From positions 1-64,000 of the forward strand of contig CAWAYV010000029.1 in the NCBI GenBank assembly GCA_963786295.1: a DNA stretch of 64,000 nt, in the 5' to 3' direction. Shown piece by piece: positions 25,023 to 33,909 of this stretch. The stretch comes from JACCZX01 sp963786295. Lineage in GTDB: Bacteria; Pseudomonadota; Gammaproteobacteria; Burkholderiales; Burkholderiaceae_F. A program made the translations under genes and the position numbers. Below the pieces are notes generated by a model. The model worked only from the letters and a program-made list of their open reading frames with translations. It was not told the DNA's origin and did not search any database. Each line of letters begins with the position of its first letter. Within the stretch, counting starts at the first letter, position 1.

Positions 25023-26492
25023 TCAGACTCTACGCAACTGGATCTGGGCGACCGCGTCGACGCCGAGCAGCGAAAACAGCGCGCCGATCAGGTAATTAAC
25101 GTTGCGGAACTCGATACTGGCGCCGTTCTGGCGCACCTTGGTGACCATCGCCAGCATGCCGGTGGCAGTCGCGAACTCGACTCTCTTCAGATACATGCAA
25201 TCGACGACCAGACGCTTCTCGACGCGCGATGCTGTCATCAGCCGCCCAAAATGCGGCTCGCCTTCACCGCGCAGCGTACCGCTCCAAGAGAGTCCGTCGA
25301 CCGCTTCCGGCGCTACCGCCTGCGGTACTGCGGCGCGGGTTTTCAGATTCGGCGGTGCCGGCTCCCATGAGGGCGGCGACACCTCGTAGGTAATGCAATA
25401 CTGGATTCCGGTTTCTTCGAAGTCATGTTGCCGGTTCAGCAACCGGAACACTTCTAGCAGCAGCATCCATACGGCATCACTCGGATCGCGACGGCCGGCT
25501 TCAACCGCTGCGCGCAACGGAGTGAGCAGCTGATCGGCACCTTGCAGCAGCAGCTCGTGGCTCGCGCGCTTGAAGGCGTTGATCACGCGAAGTAACAGCT
25601 CGGCGCCTACCGGATCGATGCTGCGCACATTCGAAGAATCCAGCGTGATCGATTGGTGCGATTGCGAATGATTTTTCAACTGCTCAAGATGCTTGACGAC
25701 GCCTTCGTCAACGGTTTCCGGCAGCACGATGATCGGCGCGGACGCCGGCTGAGCGGAGCGCCCGACCGCCAGTGCAACAGCAGCCAAATCGGAGTCATCG
25801 TCCTTGTAGTCGAGCCATGCCGGCGGCGAGCTTTCGAACCGCAACACGTACTCGATCGTCAGGCTGTCGAATCCCGCCTTATCGCCGCGCTGCTGCAGCA
25901 ACTCGAACAACATCAACCAACCGCGCTGCGCAGATTCTCCGAGTTGATCGGACTGGATGGCTGCGCGCAATCCGGCCTCGGCGGGTTCTATCAAGCCGTT
26001 GGCAAACAAGATCGCGGTTTCCTCGATCGCCGAGCCGCCGCCTTCGGCTGACACCTCGAACGCGTTAACGTTGCCCGCCCAATCCTCGGAGATGATGTCG
26101 AGCGCTTCGAACGACTTGTCGTCTTTGCCATTCGCCGGCGCCGCCTGCACCGCGTCGGGTTGCTGCGACGGCCGCTGCAATGTCGAGTTGGCAGCGGAAT
26201 TCGGGAACATCGTCGGCGCGCCACCGGGGCGCAGAAAATCCCGCGCCATTTCAGACTCGATCGCATCGATCTTGGCCGCAGTTTCCAGCGCAAGTGTGCG
26301 ATGCAAATCCTTGTCGGGCATCGTGTTGGTCGTGGTCGTGGGAGCTTGCGCGCCACGCGCCATCGTTGAAGCCGGATTGCGATTGACCGGGCCTGCAAGC
26401 GGCCGGGCGGCCGTTTTGGCAGACGCGCGTGACCCGGCCTTCACGGCCGCCGTGGCATCTTTTGAATCTTTTTTAAAGAAGGAAAATGCCAC
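25023..26492 (-). CDS. STAS-domain protein with internal duplication
   Basis: Protein of 489 residues, poorly conserved at the N-terminus (basic, Ala/Pro-rich to about residue 130). The rest consists of two repeats: a helical, TPR-like segment that ends in SPP-A/S-W (SSPPAWLD near 225, VSPPSWEP near 380) followed by a STAS-like domain (about 250-330 with ITLDSSNVRSIDPVGAELLLRVINA, and about 395-485 with VVDCMYLKRVEFATATGML). STAS domains bind nucleotides or partner-switching kinases. No kinase or phosphatase partner is adjacent. Exact function unknown; similar genes lie between hslV and dksA in related genomes. Confidence 0.7.
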   Translation of the reverse strand: MAFSFFKKDSKDATAAVKAGSRASAKTAARPLAGPVNRNPASTMARGAQAPTTTTNTMPDKDLHRTLALETAAKIDAIESEMARDFLRPGGAPTMFPNSAANSTLQRPSQQPDAVQAAPANGKDDKSFEALDIISEDWAGNVNAFEVSAEGGGSAIEETAILFANGLIEPAEAGLRAAIQSDQLGESAQRGWLMLFELLQQRGDKAGFDSLTIEYVLRFESSPPAWLDYKDDDSDLAAVALAVGRSAQPASAPIIVLPETVDEGVVKHLEQLKNHSQSHQSITLDSSNVRSIDPVGAELLLRVINAFKRASHELLLQGADQLLTPLRAAVEAGRRDPSDAVWMLLLEVFRLLNRQHDFEETGIQYCITYEVSPPSWEPAPPNLKTRAAVPQAVAPEAVDGLSWSGTLRGEGEPHFGRLMTASRVEKRLVVDCMYLKRVEFATATGMLAMVTKVRQNGASIEFRNVNYLIGALFSLLGVDAVAQIQLRRV

Positions 26493-26817
26493 TACTGTCT
26501 ACCGTTGTCCGATTTGTACTCGCGCTAACAGACTCGCCGGTGCTCAGATCCCGCACACGCGATTCTGGCATCAGCAGCCCACATGCCAGCCCGCAGAGGG
26601 ACAGGAAACAAGTAACCCTTTTCGCCTAAGTTCGAATGTATCCACAAGCTCGACAGTCGATCCGGTCGCACTTGATACCGCGTTCGAGTGAGCAAGCACC
26701 AATCGCTTTTTCATAGTAACAACTTAGGCGGGCCGCAAACCGCCGATCTGCACGGCAATCCCGCCTGTCAGCTACGCGGACTGCGGTTCGGTGCCACTAT
26801 CCCTGTCGGGGGAGTTC
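26493..26817. other. intergenic region without a gene between the STAS gene and dksA
   Basis: About 325 nt with no convincing open frame on either strand. It begins upstream of the STAS gene, so it must hold that gene's promoter; I could not pick a clear -35/-10 pair. Two hairpins occupy its dksA-proximal end and are listed separately. Confidence 0.5.
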
Positions 26818-26891
26818 CAAGAGGGGGCGGAGCTCCCTCTTGCATCTCCATAGTCATCGGCGATGTTTGGCGACGCTAGTCGCCAAACATC
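26818..26891 (-). terminator. two hairpins at the dksA 3' end
   Basis: The first hairpin met by transcription is a perfect 13-bp stem (26862-26874 with 26879-26891) whose four-base loop holds most of the dksA stop codon, so the stem includes the last coding codons for MFGD. A second 8-bp stem, CAAGAGGG (26818-26825) with CCCTCTTG (26835-26842), follows. Neither has a clear T tract, so termination or 3'-end protection is possible but not proven. Confidence 0.5.
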
Positions 26892-27781
26892 TTCTGCTTC
26901 AACTCACGGCGCTGCTGCGCTTCGAGCGACAGCGTGGCGGTCGGGCGAGCGAGCAGGCGTGGAATCCCAATCGGATCTCCGGTCTCCTCGCAATAGCCGT
27001 AATCACCGCTTTCGATTCGCGCCAACGCCTGCTGGACTTTCTTCAGCAGCTTGCGTTCGCGGTCGCGCGTGCGCAGTTCGAGCGCGTGTTCCTCTTCGAT
27101 CGTGGCGCGGTCGGCCGGATCCGGGACGATCACGGACTCACGCAGATGCTCGGTAGTTTCGTCAGCGTTTTGCAGCAGCTCGCCTTCCATTTGCTGCAGC
27201 CGATGCTTGAAGTACGCCAGCTGTTCGGGGTTCATGTAGTCCGACTCGCGCGTCTTCAACAGCTGCTCTTCGGTTGGCAGACGTCTTCCGTTGACAACGA
27301 CCGGCGCTTCGCTGCGGGTGGCGGAGCGCGCTAATAAATACTCGTGTGCAGCGGCCAGATCTTTCGGTGTCGGCGCCGGCGTGACCTTCGGCGGGGTCGT
27401 CATCGGTCCGGTATTGGCAAGCCCGGGGGCCGGCATCGGCGGTATGGGCCTCTGGTCCTTGCGCTCACGCGCAGGTCTGCCACCGCGCGGCCTGCCAACC
27501 GGCGCCGCGCTCACCGGTGCGGACGGTTTCGCAGCCTTCGCGGGCGCTTTGCCTTTCGCGACGGGAGCTGTCTTTGTCCGCGCGACTTTCGAAGGCTTAG
27601 CGGTTGCCCCTCTGCGAGAGAACTTAGCGCTCTTGCCCTTTGCGACCGGTGCCTTCGCCTTGCGCGCGGGTGTCCGCACCTTCTTAACAGCCGCTTTTTT
27701 CGCGATCTTCTTGGCAGGCTTCTTGGCCGCCTTGCGGCTGGACTTAGCGACTTTCTTGGCCGGTTTCTTTGCTGCAGCCAT
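26876..27781 (-). CDS. dksA: DksA-type RNA polymerase-binding factor with long histone-like N-terminus
   Basis: Binds the RNA polymerase secondary channel and works with ppGpp. The DksA core is the C-terminal 130 residues, with the coiled-coil TRESDYMNPEQLAYFKHRL and GDYGYCEETGDPIGIPRLLARPTATLSLEA. Compared with E. coli DksA, only the first of four zinc cysteines remains (C-T-S-A). The N-terminal 110 residues are Lys/Ala/Pro-rich with KKPAKK, APVAKGK and similar repeats, like histone H1 tails or AlgP, making the protein 301 residues against 151 in E. coli. The start is the ATG at 27781. The gene precedes no other; a G3E GTPase gene lies upstream. Confidence 0.88.
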   Translation of the reverse strand: MAAAKKPAKKVAKSSRKAAKKPAKKIAKKAAVKKVRTPARKAKAPVAKGKSAKFSRRGATAKPSKVARTKTAPVAKGKAPAKAAKPSAPVSAAPVGRPRGGRPARERKDQRPIPPMPAPGLANTGPMTTPPKVTPAPTPKDLAAAHEYLLARSATRSEAPVVVNGRRLPTEEQLLKTRESDYMNPEQLAYFKHRLQQMEGELLQNADETTEHLRESVIVPDPADRATIEEEHALELRTRDRERKLLKKVQQALARIESGDYGYCEETGDPIGIPRLLARPTATLSLEAQQRRELKQKMFGD

Positions 27782-27840
27782 CGGTAATACCTCTTTAGAA
27801 AATTCCTGTTTGTATCGGTGTCGCGTGCGATTCGGCGCGC

Positions 27841-28911
27841 TCAGCGCGCCAGACACGCTTCAAGACCTTTGATGATTGCTTCCTTCGGCAAATTGCGGCC
27901 GATGAAGACAACCTTGCTGGAAGGCTTTTCACTTGCAGCCCACGGGCGGCCTACATCGGCTCCCATCAGCATATGAACGCCCTGGAAAATCGTCCGGCGA
28001 TTGCTGCCGTTCATGAAAAGCACGCCTTTATACCGAAGCATGTCTGGCCCGTAAACCTGAGTCAGAGCTCCAAGGTATTCCTCGAGCTTGCCGGGATCGA
28101 ACGGCCGGTTTGATTGAAACACAAACGCCTTGATCGCATCGTCGTGATGATGACCATTGTGCCGATGGCCATGATCGTGATGATTTCCATCGTCGCGGTG
28201 ATGATGCTCGCTGTCGCGCGCCGCGTCCGGATGCTCGCCGGCAAGAAACTCAGGATCGATATCAAGGATCGCGTTCAGGTTGAATCCGCGCACATCGAGC
28301 ACATCCGCGATCGCCACTTCGCCGAAATTGACTGGCTTGATCGGCGCGCGCGGATTCATGTGCACCAGGCGGTCTTTTAGCGATTGCGCATCGGCTTCGG
28401 AGACAAGATCGACCTTGCTCATCAAGATTCGATCGGCAAATCCCACCTGGTTTTGGGCTTCAGGCTGCTGATCCAGCGTGTCATGCCCGTGCTTGGCATC
28501 GACCACCGTGATCACCGCGTCGAGCAGGTAGTAGGTCGAAATGCTGTCGTCCATGAAGAACGTTTGCGTCACCGGCCCCGGATTCGCCATGCCGGTGGTC
28601 TCGATGATCACGCGCTCGAATTCGATCTCGCCCGATTGCCGCTTGGTCTTCAAGTCGTTCAGTATGCGCACCAGATCACCGCGCACGGTGCAGCAGATGC
28701 AGCCGTTGTTCATTTCGATAATCTGCTCGCCCGTCTCGGAAACCAGCAGCTCGTTATCGATTCCCTCGGGACCGAACTCGTTCTCGATGACTGCGATCTT
28801 GTGTCCGTGCTGCTCGGTCAAAATGCGATTGAGCAGCGTGGTTTTGCCGGCACCGAGAAACCCCGTGAGAACGGTGACCGGAACCTGCGGCACGCTTGCG
28901 TTGACTTCCAT
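27841..28911 (-). CDS. CobW/G3E family GTP-binding metal chaperone
   Basis: P-loop GTPase of 356 residues. It has Walker A GFLGAGKTTLLNR, the metal-binding CxCC motif in GCICCTVRGD, Walker B-like VIIETTGMA and the SKVDLV guanine motif. A His/Asp-rich stretch at about 255-280 (EHHHRDDGNHHDHGH) and the C-terminal CobW_C domain (AFVFQSNRPFDPGKLEEYL) follow. These features fit a zinc chaperone of the ZNG1/YeiR/YjiA type. It is upstream of dksA by 59 nt. Metal identity is inferred. A 6-bp inverted repeat (28927-28942) precedes it. Confidence 0.85.
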   Translation of the reverse strand: MEVNASVPQVPVTVLTGFLGAGKTTLLNRILTEQHGHKIAVIENEFGPEGIDNELLVSETGEQIIEMNNGCICCTVRGDLVRILNDLKTKRQSGEIEFERVIIETTGMANPGPVTQTFFMDDSISTYYLLDAVITVVDAKHGHDTLDQQPEAQNQVGFADRILMSKVDLVSEADAQSLKDRLVHMNPRAPIKPVNFGEVAIADVLDVRGFNLNAILDIDPEFLAGEHPDAARDSEHHHRDDGNHHDHGHRHNGHHHDDAIKAFVFQSNRPFDPGKLEEYLGALTQVYGPDMLRYKGVLFMNGSNRRTIFQGVHMLMGADVGRPWAASEKPSSKVVFIGRNLPKEAIIKGLEACLAR

Positions 28912-29073
28912 AAACCGCCTGTAACTGGAGCAGGTCTGCTCCGCGAAGGGGCGAGAGTTTAGTCGGTTTGCAGAAGCCACTTCAGAGCGTCGCGAGCAGG
29001 CCCGAGGCGTGGTCGCCAATACAGCGAGCACCGCAGGCCGCGGATCGGGCGCGCAGTAGCTTTGAGGCGGCTT

Positions 29074-29997
29074 CTAGCGGCGCTTGGCGCGCGGGTGGGC
29101 CGCGTCGTACGCCTTGGCCAGGTGTTGCCAATCGAGGCGCGTGTAAATCTGCGTTGTTGCAATGTTTGAGTGTCCGAGCAGCTCCTGCACCGCGCGCAGA
29201 TCGCCGCTGGATTGCAGCAGGTGCGACGCAAAGCTGTGCCGCAGAACGTGCGGATGCACGTGAACGCCCAGGCCGAGCTTGCGCGACAACAGTGCCAGCC
29301 TTGACTGCACGCTGCGCGCCGATAAGCGCGCGCCACCGGCGCTCACGAAAAGCGCGCGTTCTTCGCTGCGAAGTAGCGTCGCACGTGCGTCCAGCCACCG
29401 CGAAAGCGCTGCACACGCCGGCGCGCCGATCGGCACTTGCCGCGTCTTGCCGCCTTTGCCGACCACCGTCGCCTCGGCAGAAGCAAGATCAACCCAGCTG
29501 GTGGATGCCGGCAATGAACCCGCCGCATCGAAGTAATGCTGGTCAAGCGACACCAGCTCGGCCAATCGAAGCCCGCTCGAATACAGCAACTCGACGATCG
29601 CATGGTCGCGCCACGCCAGCAGCGATTCACCCGCCGGTTTCGCCGCGAACGTGACGGCCTGGTCGGCCGACAACGCTTTGGGCAAACGCTTGACGCGCTT
29701 CGGTCCGCGCACACCGACGACAGGATTGCCCGGCACGTCGCCGCGCTCGCACAACCACCGGTACATCGAACGCCATGCCGATAGGGTGCGGGCGATCGAA
29801 GCCGCAGACAGGCCGCCCGCATGCAGCTTCGCTACGTAGTGGCGAATATCGTGCGCGCTTAGCTCGGCGATGGATCGCTCGCCAGCGAATTCGATCAACC
29901 GATCCAGATCCGACCGATACGCGGCTAACGTGTGGCGCGAGGCGCGCCGCTGCGTCGAAAGCTCGAGTAAAAAAGCATCGACCAACGCGCCTGCCAT
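29074..29997 (-). CDS. xerC: tyrosine recombinase XerC
   Basis: Resolves chromosome dimers at dif with XerD. The 307-residue protein has an N-terminal SAM-like DNA-binding domain and the catalytic residues in SSGLRLAELVSLD (Arg), HPHVLRHSFASHL (His/Arg), LLGHSNIATTQIYTRLD (His and nucleophile Tyr). It lies 16 nt after the DUF484 gene, the order seen in many proteobacteria, so it is the housekeeping recombinase and not a mobile-element integrase. The start at 29997 (MAGALVDAF) fits XerC length. Confidence 0.92.
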   Translation of the reverse strand: MAGALVDAFLLELSTQRRASRHTLAAYRSDLDRLIEFAGERSIAELSAHDIRHYVAKLHAGGLSAASIARTLSAWRSMYRWLCERGDVPGNPVVGVRGPKRVKRLPKALSADQAVTFAAKPAGESLLAWRDHAIVELLYSSGLRLAELVSLDQHYFDAAGSLPASTSWVDLASAEATVVGKGGKTRQVPIGAPACAALSRWLDARATLLRSEERALFVSAGGARLSARSVQSRLALLSRKLGLGVHVHPHVLRHSFASHLLQSSGDLRAVQELLGHSNIATTQIYTRLDWQHLAKAYDAAHPRAKRR

Positions 29998-30013
29998 CGA
30001 GGTTGCGACGCGC

Positions 30014-30680
30014 TCAGGCGCGCAGGCGCGCCAGTGCCGCGCTGGCCAATTCACCGATTCGCTCGAGAAACGCGGTTCCCATCGACGAGTGAAAGCGGTC
30101 GGGGTCGGCCGAGCCCAGTACCAGCATGCCGAATGTTTCCGGACTCGCGCCTACGCGCAACGGAAGCAAGCGCCACGCTCTTGACTACACCGTCGGGTCC
30201 GAGCCAGGAGGCTGCTTCAAAGCCGACGTTCGATCCGCAAAACGGAACGCGCATGCTATTGGCGAACGTTATGGTGTCGCTTTCGACCGCGAGCGCGCAG
30301 TCAAGAGTCGCAAGCGCTGGCTTCGGATTCCATAGACGAAGCGCTGCATGCGGAACTTCGAAGATGCGTTTTAACTCGCCGATCAACGTCGCAGGCAGCG
30401 CCGCCTCGTCCGTCTCGGTCAACAGTGAGCGGACCCAGCAGATGAGTTTTTCGGCAATGGCATCGTTTTCCTGGCCATGCCGCACCATCTCGGCGATTCT
30501 GCCTTCGAGCGCCTTGACGCGCTCGCGCAGCATCAGCGATTGGCGCTCGACCAGCGAAATTGCCTGGCCGTCGTGCGGATGAGGCAACTGCATCTGCGAC
30601 AGCAACTGCGGATGCTGCTCGAAGAAGTCTTGATGACGCACCAGATAGTGCGCAATGTCGTCGGCTTGCAAAGTTGTCAT
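30014..30680 (-). CDS. DUF484 family protein (frameshifted near the 3' end)
   Basis: About 222 residues. The N-terminal DDIAHYLVRHQDFFEQHPQLL and helix LVERQSLMLRERVKALE mark DUF484, followed by a GAF-like domain. The frame changes near 30165-30185; in the second frame the ending reads LPLRVGASPETFGMLVLGSADPDRFHSSMGTAFLERIGELASAALARL (key parts GMLVLGSADPDRF and LERIGELASAAL), the family's usual C-terminus. The span is one base off a multiple of three. It is encoded between dapF and xerC as usual. Molecular role unknown. Confidence 0.8.
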
Positions 30681-30698
30681 GAGGGTTAATGATCGAGG

Positions 30699-31557
30699 TT
30701 AAATTTCAATTTCACCTTTGAACACGGTCGTGGCGGCGCCGGTCAACAGCACCGGCTGCACCGCATCTGTGCTGCTTCTCCATTCGATTTCCAGTTCGCC
30801 GCCGCGCGCGATAACTGTAACCGGAGTATCGAGCAATCCGCGCCGAATGCCGCTGACGACCGCCGCGCATGCTCCCGTGCCACACGCGAGCGTCTCGCCG
30901 GCGCCACGCTCCCAGACTCGCAGACGTATGCAATGCCGATTGACGACCTGCATGAAACCCGCGTTGACCCGCTCGCGGAACCGATGATGGTGCTCGATCG
31001 ACGGCCCATCGGTCGTGACCGCAGCGGTTTCGACATTGCTCACCGTCTGGACCGCGTGCGGATTTCCCATCGACAACACCGCGATCGTCACTCGATGTCC
31101 GACGTCAAGTGGCCACAGCGTTTGATCGTGCTCGACGATCGGCGTCAAGCCGCTCGAGTCGAAGCCGGCGTCGGCCGGATCGAAACGTGGCACTCCCATA
31201 TCGACCGACACCTCATCATTGTCCTGCAGCCGCGGCTCGATGATGCCGCCCAGCGTTTGCACGCGGATCGCTCGCTTCGACGTTAGCCCTTCGTCGTGAA
31301 CAAACTTGACGAAGCACCGCGCGCCGTTGCCGCATTGCTCGACCTCGCCGCCGTCACTATTGAAAATGCGATAGCGAAAGTCCAGATCGGGCTGCGAGCG
31401 CCGGCTCGACCAGCAGAATTTGGTCGGCACCGACACCGAAGCGCCGATCCGACAACCAGCGCAACTGCTCGCGCGTCAAGTCGATTCGCTGCGTGACACC
31501 ATTGAGCATCACGAAGTCGTTGCCTGCTCCGTGCATCTTGGTGAAGCGAAGCTTCAT
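30699..31557 (-). CDS. dapF: diaminopimelate epimerase (frameshifted)
   Basis: Converts LL- to meso-diaminopimelate for lysine and peptidoglycan. The N-terminus MKLRFTKMHGAGNDFVM and RRFGVGADQILLVEPA lie in one frame, and from FRYRIFNSDGGEVEQCGNGARCF to the end in another, with the break near 31395. Both catalytic cysteines are present (EQCGNGARC and TLACGTGACAA). The 859-nt span implies a single indel. The ATG overlaps the acyltransferase stop by 4 nt. Confidence 0.9.
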
Positions 31558-32510
31558 CGAGTCACGTCTGTCCGAGAAGCACGACCATAAACGTCCGGTA
31601 GGCCCGCTGGCCGCGTCTTGAAGCGGCGATGCGTCCAGAGGTATTGATCGGGCATTTTGAGCACCCAACGTTCGATCTCGCGATTCATGCGCGCGGTGTC
31701 GGCTTCGATCGATTCGCCGGGAAAATCCGGCCAGGGCGGCTCGAAGTGCAGCAAGTAGCCCTCATCGGTCATCTCGGTCACCGCCATCATCACGCGCGCA
31801 CCGATGATGCGCGCGATTCGCGGCACCATCGGGATCGTCGCCGCCGGCACGCCAAAGAACGGCACAAAGATCGAATTGGCCGCGCCGAGGTCCATATCGG
31901 GCAAGTAGTACAGCGGCAAGCCATCTCTGACGCTTCGAATCACGGTTCGCATGTCGGCGCCTTGACGGGCCATCAGCACTGGGTCGTTGAATCGCTGCCG
32001 AGCCATCAGCAGCCACGCGTCCCAGACGGCGTTGGTCTGCTTCGAGTAGATCGAAATGCCGCGCATCAACGTGTTGAAGCGAATGCCCCCAGCGTCCAAC
32101 CCTACAAAATGCGGTGCGATCAAAATCAGTGGCCGGTCGGCGGCGGCCTGCAAGTGCTCGATACCTTGGACCTTGACGTAGCGTTCGACGATCAACCGCT
32201 CGCGCTTCGACAGCACCGAACGGTCCAGACCGCTACGGGCGATGTTTCGAAAACAGCGGCGCGCAATGCGCATGCGTTGCTGCTCGCTCAGCGCTGGAAA
32301 ACACAAGCGTAGATTGATCAAAGTGATCCGCCGCCGCGGCACGACGACCCACCACAATAGATCACCGATCACTGCGGCGAGCCGCGTTCGGGCGCGCTGT
32401 GGCCAATTCGCCGTCGCATTGATCAGCGCGATCCACAGCTTCGCGGAAGATTCGGCAACGAGCGCACTCAACTTGGAACCTGGTGCGGCGTGCACCCGTG
32501 CTTCCGGCAC
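31554..32510 (-). CDS. lipid A biosynthesis acyltransferase (LpxL/HtrB family)
   Basis: Membrane-associated acyl-ACP-dependent acyltransferase, 318 residues. The catalytic HxxxxD motif is HFVGLD; PLYYLPDMD and VFVPFFGVPAATIPMVPRIA (seen as FVPFFGVPA) follow, and the C-terminal YLWTHRRFKTRPAGLPDVY is typical. It adds a secondary acyl chain to lipid A. Only one such gene precedes dapF here; some relatives have two. The true start may be about 25 residues downstream of the ATG used. Confidence 0.85.
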   Translation of the reverse strand: MPEARVHAAPGSKLSALVAESSAKLWIALINATANWPQRARTRLAAVIGDLLWWVVVPRRRITLINLRLCFPALSEQQRMRIARRCFRNIARSGLDRSVLSKRERLIVERYVKVQGIEHLQAAADRPLILIAPHFVGLDAGGIRFNTLMRGISIYSKQTNAVWDAWLLMARQRFNDPVLMARQGADMRTVIRSVRDGLPLYYLPDMDLGAANSIFVPFFGVPAATIPMVPRIARIIGARVMMAVTEMTDEGYLLHFEPPWPDFPGESIEADTARMNREIERWVLKMPDQYLWTHRRFKTRPAGLPDVYGRASRTDVTR

Positions 32511-32650
32511 CGGGGTGCGAGGTCGATGCGGTTCGTCAGAGCGGCCAGCCGAGTTCTCCGCGAGTTCTACTACAATCGCCGCTTCGCCGAGTTAACGACA
32601 ACTTGCGGGGCGAACCTCGGGAGCATAGCCGAGCAAATACCGCTAAAGCG

Positions 32651-32670
32651 TCGCACTCCGAAGAGTGCGA
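32651..32670 (+). promoter_or_regulatory. metK: hairpin in the metK leader
   Basis: Perfect 8-bp stem TCGCACTC/GAGTGCGA with a CGAA tetraloop, 33 nt upstream of the metK ATG and before an AAAGGAG ribosome-binding site. It may regulate translation or stabilise the mRNA. I could not match it to a known SAM riboswitch class. Confidence 0.4.
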
Positions 32671-32702
32671 ATCGCAACTTAACGTTCGCAAAGGAGTGCA
32701 CG

Positions 32703-33881
32703 ATGTCCGGCAACTTTCTCTTCACTTCCGAATCCGTGTCCGAGGGCCATCCGGACAAGGTGGCCGATCAGATTTCCGATGCCATTCTCGACGCGATCCT
32801 GGCGCAGGATCCACGCTCGCGAGTTGCTGCTGAAACGCTGTGCAGCACAGGCCTGGTCGTGTTGGCCGGAGAGGTCACGACCAATGCGCACGTCGATTAC
32901 ATCGGAGTGACGCGCAACACGATCAAGCGCATCGGCTACGACAACACGGATTTCGGCATCGACTACAAGGGCTGCGCGGTGCTGGTCGCGTACGGCAAGC
33001 AGAGCAACGATATCGCGCAAGGTGTCGATCACGCGTCCGACGACTATCTGAATCAAGGCGCCGGCGATCAGGGCTTGATGTTCGGCTACGCGTGCGACGA
33101 AACGCCCGAGCTGATGCCGGCGCCGATTTACTACGCGCATCGACTGGTCGAGCGTCAGGCCGATCTGCGGCGCGACGGACGAATGCCGTACTTGCGCCCG
33201 GATGCCAAGAGCCAGGTCACGATGCGCTACGTTGACGGCAAACCGCATTCGATCGATACCGTCGTGATCTCATCGCAGCATGCGCCCGAGATGTCGGACG
33301 GCAAGGTGATGAAGAAGGAATTCACCGAGGCGGTGATCGAGCAGATCATCAAGCCGTCGCTGCCGCCCGAATGGCTTAAGAACACGCGCTACCTGGTAAA
33401 TCCCGACGGGGCGCTTCGTTGTTGGCGGGCCCCAGGGTGATTGCGGGCTCACAGGCCGCAAAATCATCGTCGACACCTACGGCGGTGCATGCCCGCACGG
33501 CGGGGGCGCGTTTTCCGGCAAGGATCCGTCAAAGGTCGATCGCTCGGCCGCGTACGCCGCACGCTACGTGGCGAAGAACGTCGTCGCTGCGGGACTCGCG
33601 CGTCAGTGTCAGATACAGGTCGCGTACGCGATCGGCGTCGCGCAACCGATGAACATCACTGTGTACACCGAAGGGACCGGCGTGATTCCGGACGAACAAA
33701 TCAGCAAACTGGTGGCGGAACATTTCGATCTGCGACCGCGAGGAATCATTCAGATGCTCGATCTGCTGCGGCCGATTTATGAGAAGACGGCGGCGTACGG
33801 ACACTTTGGGCGCGACGAGCCAGAGTTCAGCTGGGAGAGAACCGATCGCGCCGCGCTGCTTGCCGATGCAGCGGGGATTAG
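32703..33881 (+). CDS. metK: S-adenosylmethionine synthetase (frameshifted)
   Basis: Makes SAM from Met and ATP. Motifs: GHPDKVADQISDAILD, GAGDQGLMFGYACDE and GGAFSGKDPSKVDRSAAY-type loop (seen as GGGAFSGKD). A frame change at 33405-33415 is explained by one extra G in a GGGG run; removing it restores GRFVVGGPQGDCGLTGRKIIVDTYGG (key part RFVVGGPQGD). A second fault at the end hides the stop: adding one G at 33874-33877 gives a DAAGD ending and TAG at 33879-33881. The SD AAAGGAG precedes the ATG. It converges on fhs. Confidence 0.9.
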
Positions 33882-33909
33882 CCGAAAAGCGGGGGAAGCG
33901 GTCACCGGC

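Noticed and set aside
28927..28942. Inverted repeat GGAGCA-GGTC-TGCTCC upstream of the G3E gene as a Zur box
   Set aside because: Zur operators are AT-rich with a different core; this GC-rich 6-bp repeat is short enough to occur by chance.
29074..29997. Tyrosine recombinase as a sign of a mobile element
   Set aside because: It lies in the conserved xerC-DUF484-dapF block and has XerC motifs; no attachment-site repeats or phage genes are nearby.
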